Positions 22,281 through 32,183 are shown, numbered from the stretch's first letter. The stretch: DNA of 52,104 nucleotides from Streptomyces sp. ISL-87 (GCF_018614095.1 NZ_JAGGOY010000023.1:48353-100456); one strand, 5' to 3'. Program-made: numbers and translations. Notes: generated by a model not told the origin, from the letters alone.

Positions 22281-25058
22281 CTACTTCGCGCCGAAGGTGA
22301 GGACGAGCTGCGGAATGCCGTCCGCCGCCGTCGACTCCGCGGACCAGATCCACATCGCGTCGGTGCCCGTGCTCGTCAGGCCCAGGCTGTAGCTGGTGCC
22401 CAGCACCGCGGAGACCGCGGCCGTGTCCAGCTCGACGTTGTTGACCGCCGAGCCGTCCGGCACGCCCGTGATGGAGCCGAGCGGGGTGGTGCCGAGGGTG
22501 GGCTTGGTGTTGAAGGTGGTGCCCGCACCGCTCCAGGTACCCGTGACCGGGACCACGGACACCTTGTCGGGCGTCCCCGCACCGGCCTGGGTGGTGGTCT
22601 TGAACTGCAGCGAGGCGGCCTTCAGGACCTGCCCGGCCGGGGCGGCGGGGAGGTTGAAGCGCAGGTACGTCTCGTACGCGGAGGTGCCGCGCACCGCGAG
22701 CGAGGTGGACGTGCCGTAGGCGGTGCTCGGGGCGCCCTGGTTGATGTAGGTGTCCTCGGTCGCGTTGACCTTGAAGACCGAGTCGGTGGGGGCCTTGGCC
22801 AGATCGAAGTGGTTCTTGATCTGGGCCGCGGTCAGCGCCGTCGGGTAGACGGCCGTCTCGTCGACCTGGCCACCGAAGAAGTTGCTGGTCGGACGGGTCG
22901 GCCAGCTGGCGAGGTTGTCGCCGCCGACGTGCCAGTAGCCCGCGTACGGGGTGGAGTTCGTGACGTTCAGCGTGCCCTTGGACTGGCCGTCCACGTACAG
23001 CGCCATGCCGCCGGGGCCCTGGGTGCCGACGACGTGGTGCCACTTGCTGTCGTTGTACGTGTCGAGCAGGCCGGTGGCGATGGTCCGGGCCGAGCCGTTG
23101 TAGACACCGAAGATCAGACGACCGGTGTTGGTCATGTAGATCTGCTTGTCGTAAGAGCCGCTGTTGCGGTTCTGGTTGTTGCCGAAACCGATCAGCTTGC
23201 CGCCGCGCGTGGTGTTGGTCTTGAACCACGTCTCGATGGTGTAGCTGGCGCCGACCGACTGGCGGTGGTCGCTGTACACCTGCTGGCTGGTGCCGTTGAA
23301 GCCGATCGCGGTGCTGGTGCCGGTGACGGCGCCGGGCGTCTGGCGCAGCGACGGGGTGTTCATCTGGATGCCGCTGGTGTTGCCGCCGTTCGAGGAGTCG
23401 GCGATGTACGGGCTGACGGTGTCGTCGTAGCGCCAGTACAGCTGGGCGCCGTCCGCGCGGACCTGGTTCGGGTACGACTGCACCGAGGTCGGGACGGTCA
23501 CGGCGGCGGAGGCCGAGCGGGCGCTGGTGTTGCCCGCGGCGTCGGTCGCGGTCACCCGGTAGGTGTAGGACTGGCCGGCCTTGACGGTGGTGTCGGCCCA
23601 CGACGCCTGCGGCCGCTCGAATTCGAGGGACTCGGCGGTCATGGTGTGGATCGGGGTGGCCGAGCCGTTGCGGTAGATCCGGTACGTCAGCTTGCTGTCG
23701 TCCGCGTCGTAGCTGGTGCGCCAGCGGACCTGGGCCTCACCGGGCTTGACGCTCGCGGCGCTGGCCACCGGGGTGGTCGGCGCGCCGACGTCGCCGGTGG
23801 AGGCGAAGCGGGTCAGGCTCTGCTGCTCGGAGCCGTTGACGGTGGTGAACTCACCGCCGACCCACATGTACTTGGTGTCGCCGCTCGAAACGACGGCCAT
23901 GACGCGCGGGCCGATGCCCTCGCCGAGGCCGTCGTTGGTGTCGGGGAACCAGCCGAGCTTGCGGGGGCTGGCCACGAAACCGTCCACCGGGGCGGGGGCC
24001 GTGCCCGAGTAGTTGGTGGGCTGGGCCAGCAGGTGGTGGCGCTTACCGTCGGGGTACTCCCCGTTCAGCGTGCAGTCGTGCGCGTGCGAGGAGCTGTAGA
24101 GGACCCCGTCGTACGGCAGCACGTACTGGGTGGCGCCGAGGCAGCGGTCGCGCCACTTCTCGGTGAAGTCGCTGAGCTTGAGGCCGATGCGGCCGTCGAA
24201 GACGCCGCCACCCGAGCCCTCGTTGCCCGTGTAGAAGCCGGTCTCGTCGGTGGCGATGTTCTTGACGACCGAGTTCGACGGGATGTTGCTGTAGGTCTTG
24301 GTGATCGCGCCCGTGGTGGAGTTCACCACGGCCAGCGCGTGGGTGCTGGTGCCGTTGACCGAGAAGAAGTCACCGCCCAGCAGCACGTTCTTGCCGTCCG
24401 GGGTGACCGCGACCGCGCGGCCGGGTTCGTCGGCGTTGGCGCTGAACGGCTTGACCGCACCGGAGGTGGCGTCGACCGCGGCGAACCGCTCGCGGCTCTG
24501 GCCCTCGACGGTGGTGAAGTCGCCGGCCGCGTACAGGGTGTCGTCGGAGACGGCGAGAGCCCGCACGGTGGCGGGGAAGCCCGGGTGGAACGATGCCTTG
24601 GGGGTGCAGCTCTCGACGTCGATCGCGGCGATGCTGGAGACCGGAGTGCCGTTGACGGCGCCGAAGTAGCCGCCCGCGTACAGGGTCTTGCCGTCCTTGG
24701 AGACGACCAGGGTGCGCACGGTCGCCGTGCCCTCGCCGATGGTGAAGGCGAGCTTGCAGGAGGTCGGGTTGCCCGTCGCGGCGTCGAGCGCCACGAAGTT
24801 CACGGCTTCCTGCTCGGTTCCGGACGCGCCCGCGGGCGGACGGACGGCCGAGAAGGTGCCGCCGGCGAAGACGGTGCCGTTCGTCTGGGCCATGGCCCAG
24901 ACGATGCCGTTGGGCTGCCAGGTGGGCAGCGCGTCGGCGGTGAAGGCCACTGGCTGCGTGATGGCGGACGCCTCGGGCATCAGCACCAGGCCAAGTCCGG
25001 TGCCGGCACCGGCCAGTGACAGGACGAGGGCAGCAGTCAGCCCTCTGGTTCTACGCAT
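22281..25058 (-). CDS. Secreted beta-propeller / FnIII / LamG / DNRLRE surface protein
   Basis: A 925-residue exported protein. The signal peptide ends about residue 32 (PEASA). Residues 40-400 show propeller-like repeats of the form GKTLYAGGYFGAVNG and NVLLGGDFFSVNG. An FnIII domain follows (TPVASAASVKPGEAQVRWRT to SYTYRVTATDAAGNTSARS). Next is a concanavalin-like LamG domain (SVGASYTIETWFKTNT, KWHHVVGTQGPGGMALYVDG). Last is a C-terminal DNRLRE-type domain (VNATEDTYINQGAPSTAYGT, YETYLRFNLP), a sugar- or matrix-associated module. No LPxTG or sorting tail is seen. Lying between exopolysaccharide genes, it is a candidate matrix adhesin or polymer-binding protein; that role is inference. Confidence 0.8.
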   Translation of the reverse strand: MRRTRGLTAALVLSLAGAGTGLGLVLMPEASAITQPVAFTADALPTWQPNGIVWAMAQTNGTVFAGGTFSAVRPPAGASGTEQEAVNFVALDAATGNPTSCKLAFTIGEGTATVRTLVVSKDGKTLYAGGYFGAVNGTPVSSIAAIDVESCTPKASFHPGFPATVRALAVSDDTLYAAGDFTTVEGQSRERFAAVDATSGAVKPFSANADEPGRAVAVTPDGKNVLLGGDFFSVNGTSTHALAVVNSTTGAITKTYSNIPSNSVVKNIATDETGFYTGNEGSGGGVFDGRIGLKLSDFTEKWRDRCLGATQYVLPYDGVLYSSSHAHDCTLNGEYPDGKRHHLLAQPTNYSGTAPAPVDGFVASPRKLGWFPDTNDGLGEGIGPRVMAVVSSGDTKYMWVGGEFTTVNGSEQQSLTRFASTGDVGAPTTPVASAASVKPGEAQVRWRTSYDADDSKLTYRIYRNGSATPIHTMTAESLEFERPQASWADTTVKAGQSYTYRVTATDAAGNTSARSASAAVTVPTSVQSYPNQVRADGAQLYWRYDDTVSPYIADSSNGGNTSGIQMNTPSLRQTPGAVTGTSTAIGFNGTSQQVYSDHRQSVGASYTIETWFKTNTTRGGKLIGFGNNQNRNSGSYDKQIYMTNTGRLIFGVYNGSARTIATGLLDTYNDSKWHHVVGTQGPGGMALYVDGQSKGTLNVTNSTPYAGYWHVGGDNLASWPTRPTSNFFGGQVDETAVYPTALTAAQIKNHFDLAKAPTDSVFKVNATEDTYINQGAPSTAYGTSTSLAVRGTSAYETYLRFNLPAAPAGQVLKAASLQFKTTTQAGAGTPDKVSVVPVTGTWSGAGTTFNTKPTLGTTPLGSITGVPDGSAVNNVELDTAAVSAVLGTSYSLGLTSTGTDAMWIWSAESTAADGIPQLVLTFGAK

Positions 25059-25305
25059 GAGCCCCCCAGGGCAATCGCCCGGTTTTGATGGCTGGAACTA
25101 TCCGAACAGCCATATGTACTGGCGCAGACTAGGGCTCGCGCGAGGGCCCGGTCACCTCACTTGACCCATTGCATACCAACTTGGAATCAACAGGGTTCAG
25201 CATGGAGGGTGCACTACGGACATACGGCAGGTTTGCCCCGGCCACACCCGCGGTGGACTGCGGGGATGACCGGGACACGGCAAATCGTAGGGGAAGGAAA
25301 AGGCC

Positions 25306-26319
25306 TCAGCGGTCGATCCGGACGGTCACGCCCGCCAGTTGGTCCTCAACCTGCCGGATGTCGGCGTCCACCATGATCCTGGCCAATTCAGCCACGAGGA
25401 CGGTCGGCTTCCAGCCAAGAATCTCCTGGGCCTTGCTCGCGTCCCCGATGAGGGCGTCGACCTCGCTGGGGCGCTCGTACTTGGGGTCGTAGCGCACGTG
25501 CTCGTTCCAGTCGAGGCCGGCGTGCCCGAAGGAGGACTCGACGAACTCGCGCACGGTGGCGGCGACTCCGGTGGCCACGACGTAGTCGGTGGGCTCGTCC
25601 TGCTGGAGCATGCGCCACATGGCGTCGACGTACTCGGGCGCGTAGCCCCAGTCGCGGACGGCGTCGAGGTTGCCGAGGTAGAGGTGCTCCTGAAGACCGG
25701 CCTTGATACGGGCCACCGCGCGGGTGATCTTGCGCGTCACGAAGGTCTCGCCGCGGCGCGGGGACTCGTGGTTGAAGAGGATCCCGTTGACGGCGAACAT
25801 GTCGTACGCCTCACGGTAGTTGACCGTGGTCCAGTACGCGAAGACCTTGGCGGCGCCGTACGGGCTGCGCGGGTGGAACGGCGTCCGCTCGTTCTGCGGG
25901 GGCGGGGTGGCGCCGAACATCTCCGAGGACGAGGCCTGGTAGATACGGGTGTCCACGCCGCTGGCCCGGATGGCTTCGAGCAGCCGGAGGGCGCCGAGGC
26001 CGGTGACGTCGCCGGTGTAGAGGGGCGCGTCGAAGGAGACCCGGACATGGGACTGGGCGCCCAGGTTGTAGACCTCGTCGGGGCGTATCTCGCGCAGCAG
26101 GTTCACCAGGGCGACGCCGTCGGACAGGTCGGCGTGGTGCAGGACGAAGGACCGGTTCGCGGTCTGCGGGTCCTGGTAGATGTGGTCGATCCGCTCCGTG
26201 TTGAAGCTGGAGGACCGCCGCACAAGTCCGTGCACCGTGTAGCCCTTGGAGAGCAGCAGCTCAGCGAGGTACGACCCGTCCTGCCCGGTGACGCCGGTGA
26301 TCAGTGCGGTCTTGCCCAT
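25306..26319 (-). CDS. gmd: GDP-mannose 4,6-dehydratase
   Basis: A 337-residue short-chain dehydrogenase/reductase of the extended type. The NAD(P)-binding GxxGxxG lies in [15 protein letters not shown] near the N-terminus. Family-specific segments are [16 protein letters not shown], the SSSEMFG motif and YGAAK (catalytic YxxxK), with [11 protein letters not shown] and [16 protein letters not shown] strings near the substrate pocket. It converts GDP-D-mannose to GDP-4-keto-6-deoxy-D-mannose. The ATG at 26319 has GGGGGA 6 bases upstream; the frame is open far upstream, but only in low-complexity DNA. Together with the divergent GDP-fucose synthase gene it supplies GDP-L-fucose for the polysaccharide. 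Confidence 0.95.
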   Translation of the reverse strand: MGKTALITGVTGQDGSYLAELLLSKGYTVHGLVRRSSSFNTERIDHIYQDPQTANRSFVLHHADLSDGVALVNLLREIRPDEVYNLGAQSHVRVSFDAPLYTGDVTGLGALRLLEAIRASGVDTRIYQASSSEMFGATPPPQNERTPFHPRSPYGAAKVFAYWTTVNYREAYDMFAVNGILFNHESPRRGETFVTRKITRAVARIKAGLQEHLYLGNLDAVRDWGYAPEYVDAMWRMLQQDEPTDYVVATGVAATVREFVESSFGHAGLDWNEHVRYDPKYERPSEVDALIGDASKAQEILGWKPTVLVAELARIMVDADIRQVEDQLAGVTVRIDR

Positions 26320-26979
26320 GTGGGTCCCCCTGGGGTTCGTTTCGGTCTGTTGTGATGAGGCAGCTGTGATGAGGCCGCGCCTCGGGGCCGACGGTGTTCC
26401 GCCCACCCGGCGAGCCCACGCCTCCGGGCCGACGGTGTTCCGCCCACCCGGCGAGCCCACGCCTCCGGGCCGACGGTGTTCCGCCCACCCGGCGAGCCCA
26501 CGCCTCGGGATGCCGACTGGGCCTGACGGCCCGTCCCTTCCGGGCTGCGCGCACGGCCGTCGGCCTCCGCTGGTCCTGGCGGGATGCCGCGCCGCCGGCC
26601 GGTCCCAGGGGCTGGATGCGTACCGTACACGGCCCACACCCCGCCCCCTTCGGGGCGCATTCCGCCCGGGCGGTCCGACGGCGCGCGCCGAACCGGCGAC
26701 GCCGGCACACCGGTACCGGGCAGGCCCGGCCACGCGCCCCTCCGGGGCCCGGGCCAGGGGCCGGTTGGCACCCATCGGCCCAGCCCCACGGCCACACCGG
26801 TCGGGCGGGTCTCGGACGGGCCGGGCCGGGCCGGACGGGCCGGGCCGGTCGAGCCGGACGGGCCGGGCCGGTCGGGCCGAGCCGGACGGGCCAGGCCGGG
26901 CGGGCCGGTGCCCGCCCTGTTTCGGCCGCCCCGGCACCTCCCCCGCACCCCGCGGCAGCGGACTGGCATCATCGGCGGT
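26320..26979. other. Repeat-rich non-coding interval between gmd and the GDP-fucose synthase gene
   Basis: No convincing gene in 660 bp. It holds three tandem 41-bp repeats (26386-26508) and a low-complexity tract of GGGCCGG and GACGGGCC words (26808-26915). Open frames across it translate to Arg/Pro/Gly-rich strings with no domain character. Promoters of both divergent genes must lie here. Confidence 0.65.
26386..26508. repeat. Three tandem 41-bp repeats
   Basis: The word GCCGACGGTGTTCC recurs at 26387, 26428 and 26469, exactly 41 bp apart, and the remaining bases of the unit (CGCCCACCCGGCGAGCCCAC and flanks) match almost perfectly. The copies differ mainly at their outer edges, which suggests recent tandem duplication. 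Confidence 0.85.
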
Positions 26980-27924
26980 ATGACAAGTTCGCTGCCGCTT
27001 CTGCCCCCGCACGCCCGCGTCTTCGTCGCCGGTCACCGCGGCCTCGTGGGGTCCGCGGTCGCCCGGCGGCTCACCGCCGACGGCCATGAGGTGCTCACCC
27101 GCGGCCGTACGGACCTCGACCTGCGGGACGCCGAAGCGACCGGGGCGTACCTGAAGGAAGTCCGCCCGGACGCCGTCGTGCTGGCCGCCGCCAAGGTCGG
27201 CGGGATCATGGCCAACAGCACCTACCCGGTGCAGTTCCTGGAGGACAACCTCAAGATCCAGCTCAGCGTCATCGCCGGGTCGCACGCCGCCGGGGTCGGC
27301 CGGCTGCTGTTCCTGGGATCCTCCTGCATCTACCCCAAACTCGCCCCGCAGCCCATCAGCGAGGACGCGCTGCTGACCGGGCCGCTGGAGCCGACGAACG
27401 AGGCGTACGCGCTGGCGAAGATCGCCGGCATCGTCCAGGTCCAGTCGTACCGCAAGCAGTACGGGGCCTCGTACATCTCGGCCATGCCGACGAACCTCTA
27501 CGGCCCGGGCGACAACTTCGACCTCGAGTCCTCGCACGTGCTGCCCGCCCTGATCCGGCGCTTCCACGAGTCCACCGCCGAAGGCCGCGACGAGGTCACC
27601 CTGTGGGGCTCCGGCACCCCCCGCCGGGAGTTCCTGCACGTCGACGACCTGGCCGCCGCCTGCGCGGTACTGCTGAACACCTACGACGGCGACGAGCCGG
27701 TCAACATCGGCTGCGGCGAGGACCTCACCATCAAGGCCCTCGCCGAGACGGTCGCCGAAGTGACCGGCTTCCAGGGCCGGCTCGCCTGGGACACGTCCAA
27801 GCCGGACGGGACCCCGCGCAAGCTCCTCGACGTGTCCCGTCTGACCTCGCTGGGCTGGAAGCCGGGCATCCCGCTGCGGGATGGCATCGCCGCCACCTAC
27901 AAGTGGTGGCGCGAGCAGGGCTGA
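26980..27924 (+). CDS. fcl: GDP-L-fucose synthase (GDP-4-keto-6-deoxymannose epimerase/reductase)
   Basis: A 314-residue SDR-family enzyme. The cofactor loop is [18 protein letters not shown]. The family-specific [18 protein letters not shown] and [13 protein letters not shown] segments are present, and the catalytic YxxxK is [33 protein letters not shown] is the typical substrate-loop signature. It epimerises and reduces the Gmd product with NADPH to GDP-L-fucose. The ATG at 26980 lies directly before the conserved N-terminus. It is divergent from gmd across a 660-bp repeat-rich spacer, so the two steps are probably co-regulated but not co-transcribed. The gene ends 22 bp before the convergent glycosylphosphotransferase gene. 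Confidence 0.94.
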   Translation: MTSSLPLLPPHARVFVAGHRGLVGSAVARRLTADGHEVLTRGRTDLDLRDAEATGAYLKEVRPDAVVLAAAKVGGIMANSTYPVQFLEDNLKIQLSVIAGSHAAGVGRLLFLGSSCIYPKLAPQPISEDALLTGPLEPTNEAYALAKIAGIVQVQSYRKQYGASYISAMPTNLYGPGDNFDLESSHVLPALIRRFHESTAEGRDEVTLWGSGTPRREFLHVDDLAAACAVLLNTYDGDEPVNIGCGEDLTIKALAETVAEVTGFQGRLAWDTSKPDGTPRKLLDVSRLTSLGWKPGIPLRDGIAATYKWWREQG

Positions 27925-27946
27925 TCGCACGGGCCGCGGTCCCCCG

Positions 27947-29434
27947 TCAGTACGCTCCGCGACCGTCGACGACGGCGCGGAGGGTACGGCCCATGACGTC
28001 GACATCGCTGGTGAACGACCAGTTGTCGACGTACTGCAGATCAAGCTGAATCGTTTCGTCCCAGGACAGGTCGGACCGCCCGCTGATCTGCCACAGCCCG
28101 GTCATCCCGGGACGCACGGTGAGCCGACGCAGCTCGACCTCGTCGTACTGCGCCACCTCCTCCGGAAGCGGCGGGCGCGGGCCGACCAGCGACATGCTGC
28201 CCGTCAGCACGTTGAACAGCTGCGGCAGTTCGTCCATCGAGGTGCGGCGCAGCAGCCGGCCCACCCGGGTCACCCGGGGGTCGCGCCGCATCTTGAACAT
28301 CAGGCCGTCGTTCTCGTTCGCGCCGGACAGCTCGTCCTTCATCCGGTCGGCGTCCACCACCATGGTGCGGAACTTCCACATGACGAACGGGACCCCGTCC
28401 CGGCCGATCCGGCGCTGGCTGTAGAAGGCCGGGCCGCGGGAGCCGAAACGTATCGCCAGGACGATGCCGAGGAAGAACGGGGACAGCACCAGGAGGCCGA
28501 GGCCGGCCCCGGCGCGGTCCAGCACCGACTTCAGCAGGGGCTGCACCCCGCCCCGGACGGGCGGCGCGATCCGCAGCACGGCGAGCCCGCCGGCGGACAG
28601 GGTCTCCAGCCGCTTGACCGAGATCTCCACCAGCCCCGGGAACACGGCCAGTTCCAGCCCGGCGTCGTGCAGCGCCCAGGCGACCCGGCGCAGCCGTTCC
28701 CCCGTCATCCGCACGCCCGGGGCCACGAGCACCAGGTCTCCGTGGTGGCTGCGGACGGCGCCGAGCACGGCAGAGGCGTCCTCGGCCGGCGTCCCGGGCA
28801 TCCCCGCGTCGAGCCGGGCGGCCACGGGCACCCCGCTGTCGAGGGAGCCACCGCCGACCGGGATCACGCCGACGACGACGTACGGGTGGTCGGTGCGCGC
28901 GGCGAGGTGCGCGATGACCTCCTCGGCGGCCCCGGGTTCACCGACCACCAGGACCCGGCTGACCGCCTGGGCCTCGCGGCGGGCGGCCGAGAGGTGGCGG
29001 TAGGTGAGCTTGTGGCAGGCGACGGTGATGAGCAGCGCGGGCAGCAGGGCCCCGAGCGCGGCCAGCCGCGGCGTCTCCTCCCCGGTCACCACGCGGGCCA
29101 CGGCCAGGACACCGATCAGAATCAGCCAGTCGTGCAGCACGGGCAGCACTCCGCGGGACTCGCCGAGCAGGCGGGCCGCGTAGCGACGGCGCAGCGCCTG
29201 TACCGCGGTCCACGCCAGGGCGGCGCCGACGGCGCAGTACACCGGCCTGACCTGCTGCGCGGCCTCGAAAACGAGGCCTACCGGGAGGGCCGCGCCGAGG
29301 AAGTCGGCGGTGACGGCGGCGGGCAGATACCAGCGGGCCTTGTCACCGAGGCGGCGCGCGGGCGCGGTTGGCGGCCCTGCCGACTCGGTGACCGTTCTGG
29401 CCACTGTTTGCGCAGGAAAATGGACATGCCTCAT
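27947..29434 (-). CDS. Polyprenyl-phosphate glycosylphosphotransferase (WcaJ/WbaP type)
   Basis: A protein of about 495 residues that starts the lipid-linked repeat by moving a sugar-1-phosphate onto undecaprenyl phosphate. Four or five membrane helices occupy the first 150 residues. A Rossmann-like central domain follows ([20 protein letters not shown]), then a re-entrant helix and the catalytic bacterial sugar-transferase domain, with [42 protein letters not shown] and [14 protein letters not shown], all diagnostic. The ATG at 29434 begins [11 protein letters not shown]; the open frame continues to 29587 but crosses palindromic DNA that looks regulatory. It is convergent with the fucose synthase gene and divergent from the M4 protease gene. 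The sugar (glucose, galactose or fucose-type) cannot be told. Confidence 0.92.
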   Translation of the reverse strand: MRHVHFPAQTVARTVTESAGPPTAPARRLGDKARWYLPAAVTADFLGAALPVGLVFEAAQQVRPVYCAVGAALAWTAVQALRRRYAARLLGESRGVLPVLHDWLILIGVLAVARVVTGEETPRLAALGALLPALLITVACHKLTYRHLSAARREAQAVSRVLVVGEPGAAEEVIAHLAARTDHPYVVVGVIPVGGGSLDSGVPVAARLDAGMPGTPAEDASAVLGAVRSHHGDLVLVAPGVRMTGERLRRVAWALHDAGLELAVFPGLVEISVKRLETLSAGGLAVLRIAPPVRGGVQPLLKSVLDRAGAGLGLLVLSPFFLGIVLAIRFGSRGPAFYSQRRIGRDGVPFVMWKFRTMVVDADRMKDELSGANENDGLMFKMRRDPRVTRVGRLLRRTSMDELPQLFNVLTGSMSLVGPRPPLPEEVAQYDEVELRRLTVRPGMTGLWQISGRSDLSWDETIQLDLQYVDNWSFTSDVDVMGRTLRAVVDGRGAY

Positions 29435-29815
29435 GGGCCCCCCTGGCACGTGGTCTACGTCAGCGGCGCGAGTCCGTTGCTTCCCCAGGCAACGAACATC
29501 TGTCGCACCGGGAAACAGTACGACAAACGCCTGTACGGCAAATGCCGTTTGCGTTAACGAGAGCTCTCGTCGCCCAAGGGTTAGCAACCGGTATCTCCCG
29601 TTCCAGGCCTCGGGCCCACCCCTGCCACGCGAAGGTGAATGGTTCGGATACCGGATACGTCACTTCGGACAACGAACCGTTTCCAGCCAACCTTTTGACG
29701 CGGCCCTGACATTGCGGCCTGAAGCTGGCACTCTTCGACCGTTCATCGCACCAGCCCTGATCTGCCCGGAGGCCCACCCAGCCGTCCGGAACCCCCCTTG
29801 CAGAAGGAGTCTGCG
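29435..29815. other. Divergent promoter interval with palindrome cluster
   Basis: This 381-bp spacer separates the divergent glycosylphosphotransferase and M4 protease genes. It holds the palindromes at 29525-29570 and a looser GGTTCG/CGAACC inverted repeat around 29640-29687. A short frame runs into its left end but has no coding character of its own. Confidence 0.5.
29525..29570. promoter_or_regulatory. Nested palindromes upstream of the glycosylphosphotransferase gene
   Basis: ACGGCA-AA-TGCCGT (29535-29548) is nested between AACGC and GCGTT. A perfect 14-bp palindrome ACGAGAGCTCTCGT (29557-29570) follows within 10 bp. The cluster lies 90-135 bp upstream of the gene's start, where an operator for exopolysaccharide initiation would be expected. 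Confidence 0.45.
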
Positions 29816-32089
29816 TTGAGGACCACCCCCCAGCGGCGTGCCACCGCGGCCGGCGCGCTCGTTGCCGCGGCAGCCCTGCTCGCCGTAGGCATACAGTCCG
29901 GCACCGCCACCGCCGACGCCACCGCGTCGCAGGCCCGCCAGGCCGCCCAGCCCAACCCGGGTGCGGCGGCCCGCTCACTCAGCGCTTCGGAGCGTGCGAC
30001 GCTCCTCGCCGACGCCAACTCGACCACCGCGCAGGCGGCCAAGTCCCTCGGCCTCGGCGGCCAGGAGAGACTCGTCGTCCGCGATGTCGTCCAGGACGCG
30101 GACGGCACCACGCACACCACGTACGAGCGCACCTACGACGGCCTGCCGGTGCTCGGCGGTGACCTGACCGTCCACGCCAAGGGCGGCACCGTCAAGAGCG
30201 TCACCAAGGCGACCAACCACGTCATCAAGGTCGCCGACACCAGCCCGTCGGTCACCGCGGCCGCCGCCGAGAGCCAGGCCATCTCCGCGGCCAAGTCCCA
30301 GGGTTCGAAGGACGCCAAGGCCTCCAAGAACGCCCGCAAGGTGATCTGGGCCGCCACCGGAGTGCCCGTCCTCGCCTTCGAGACCGTCGTCGGCGGCCTC
30401 CAGGACGACGGCACCCCGAGCGAGCTGCACGTGGTGACCGACGCCAAGACCGGCGCGAAGATCACCGAGTGGCAGGCCATCGAGACCGGCACCGGCAACA
30501 CCATGTACAGCGGCCAGGTGACGCTGGGCACGTCGCAGTCGGGCAGCAGCTACACGCTGACCGACGCCGGGCGCGGCAGCCACAAGACGTACGACCTGAA
30601 CGGAGGCACCGGCTCCGGCACCGGCACCCTGTTCAGCGGTCCGGACGACATCTGGGGCACCGGCGCCGCCTCCAGCCGCGAGACCGCCGGCGCGGACGCG
30701 CACTACGGCGCCCAGCTGACGTGGGACTACTACAAGAACGTGCACGGTCGCAACGGCCTGCGCAACGACGGCGTGGCCCCGTACAGCCGGGTCCACTACG
30801 GCAACGCGTACGTCAACGCGTTCTGGTCCGACAGCTGCTTCTGCATGACCTACGGCGACGGCATCAGCAACACGCACCCGCTGACGTCCATCGACGTGGC
30901 CGCGCACGAGATGACCCACGGTCTGACCTCGGTCACCGGCAACATGACCTACAGCGGTGAGCCCGGCGGTCTGAACGAGGCCACCTCCGACATCATGGCG
31001 GCGGCGGTCGAGTTCTACGCCAACAACCCGCAGGACGTCGGTGACTACCTCGTCGGCGAGAAGATCGACATCAACGGCGACGGCACCCCGCTGCGCTACA
31101 TGGACAAGCCGAGCAAGGACGGCGGGTCGAAGGACGCCTGGTACTCCGGCATCGGCGGCATCGACGTCCACTACTCCTCGGGTCCGGCCAACCACTGGTA
31201 CTACCTGGCCTCCGAGGGCTCCGGCGCCAAGGTCATCAACGGCGTGAGCTACAACTCGCCGACCTCGGACGGCCTCCCGGTCACCGCGATCGGCCGCGAC
31301 GCCGCCTCGAAGATCTGGTTCCGCGCGCTGACGGTGGGCTACTTCAAGTCGAACACCACCTACGCCACCGCCCGTGACGCCACGCTGCTGGCCGCCGCCG
31401 ACCTGTACGGCGCCGGCTCGGCCACGTACAACAACGTGGCCCACGCCTGGGCGGCCATCAACGTCGGTTCGCGCCCCGCGCCCAGCGGTGTCTCGGTCAC
31501 CCCGATCGCCAACCAGACCACCCAGATCAACACCGCTGTGAGCCTTCAGGTCCAGGCGACCAGCACCAACCCGGGTGCGCTGAGCTACGCGGCGACCGGC
31601 CTGCCGGCCGGCCTGTCGATCAACTCCTCGACCGGTCTGATCTCGGGCACGGCCACCACCGCCGGCACGTCCAACGTGACCGTCACGGTGACCGACTCGA
31701 CCAGCGCGAAGGGCACGGCGTCCTTCACCTGGACCGTCGGCACGTCGCAGCAGAACGTGTTCGAGAACACGAACGACTACCAGATCGCGGACAACTCGAC
31801 GGTCGAGTCCCCGATCGCCGTCACCCGCACCGGCAACGCGCCGAGCACCCTCAAGGTGGACGTCAACATCGTCCACACCTACGTCGGTGACCTCAGGGTC
31901 GACCTGGTCGCCCCCGACGGCACCGTCTACAACCTGCGCAACCGCAGCGGCGGCAGCGCGGACAACATCGTCCAGTCCTTCACGGTGAACGCCTCGTCCG
32001 AGGTGGCGCAGGGCACCTGGAAGCTCCGGGTGGCGGACCTCGCCAGCCTGGACACCGGCTACATCAACAGCTGGAAGCTCACGTTCTGA
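29816..32089 (+). CDS. Secreted M4 (thermolysin-family) metalloprotease with Ig-like and P domains
   Basis: A 757-residue exported protease. The TTG at 29816 is chosen because AAGGAG lies 6 bases upstream; MRTTPQRRATAAG leads into an Ala-rich signal peptide. An FTP/PepSY propeptide covers about residues 45-210. The catalytic domain carries AAHEMTHGL (H364, E365, H368) and GLNEATSD (E388, the third zinc ligand at the normal 24-residue spacing), plus YYLASEG and the C-terminal VAHAWAAINVG. A putative Ig-like domain (about 560-640) and a proprotein-convertase P-domain (NTNDYQIADNSTVESPI onward) follow. It should mature by removal of the propeptide and degrade extracellular protein. Two terminators follow the gene. 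Confidence 0.94.
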   Translation: MRTTPQRRATAAGALVAAAALLAVGIQSGTATADATASQARQAAQPNPGAAARSLSASERATLLADANSTTAQAAKSLGLGGQERLVVRDVVQDADGTTHTTYERTYDGLPVLGGDLTVHAKGGTVKSVTKATNHVIKVADTSPSVTAAAAESQAISAAKSQGSKDAKASKNARKVIWAATGVPVLAFETVVGGLQDDGTPSELHVVTDAKTGAKITEWQAIETGTGNTMYSGQVTLGTSQSGSSYTLTDAGRGSHKTYDLNGGTGSGTGTLFSGPDDIWGTGAASSRETAGADAHYGAQLTWDYYKNVHGRNGLRNDGVAPYSRVHYGNAYVNAFWSDSCFCMTYGDGISNTHPLTSIDVAAHEMTHGLTSVTGNMTYSGEPGGLNEATSDIMAAAVEFYANNPQDVGDYLVGEKIDINGDGTPLRYMDKPSKDGGSKDAWYSGIGGIDVHYSSGPANHWYYLASEGSGAKVINGVSYNSPTSDGLPVTAIGRDAASKIWFRALTVGYFKSNTTYATARDATLLAAADLYGAGSATYNNVAHAWAAINVGSRPAPSGVSVTPIANQTTQINTAVSLQVQATSTNPGALSYAATGLPAGLSINSSTGLISGTATTAGTSNVTVTVTDSTSAKGTASFTWTVGTSQQNVFENTNDYQIADNSTVESPIAVTRTGNAPSTLKVDVNIVHTYVGDLRVDLVAPDGTVYNLRNRSGGSADNIVQSFTVNASSEVAQGTWKLRVADLASLDTGYINSWKLTF

Positions 32090-32133
32090 CCCCCACCAGG
32101 GGCCGCGTGACCGGCAGCTGAACAGATAGAACA

Positions 32134-32171
32134 CGGGGCCGCCCGGGAGCAGACCTCCCCGGGCGGCCCTG
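32134..32171 (+). terminator. Terminator of the M4 protease gene
   Basis: A 12-bp perfect core (GGGCCGCCCGGG and CCCGGGCGGCCC, 32136-32147 and 32158-32169), extended by a G-U pair, with a 10-base loop. It lies 45 bp after the stop. Confidence 0.75.
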
Positions 32172-32183
32172 TCCCATGCGCCG

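Noticed and set aside
22809..25019. Plus-strand frame of 736 codons opposite the LamG-protein gene
   Set aside because: Val/Gly/Arg-rich antisense shadow caused by G+C-biased third positions; the minus strand encodes recognisable domains.
26246..26983. Possible plus-strand gene between gmd and the fucose synthase gene
   Set aside because: The translation is Arg/Pro/Gly low complexity from tandem repeats and GGGCCGG tracts, and overlaps the gmd start.
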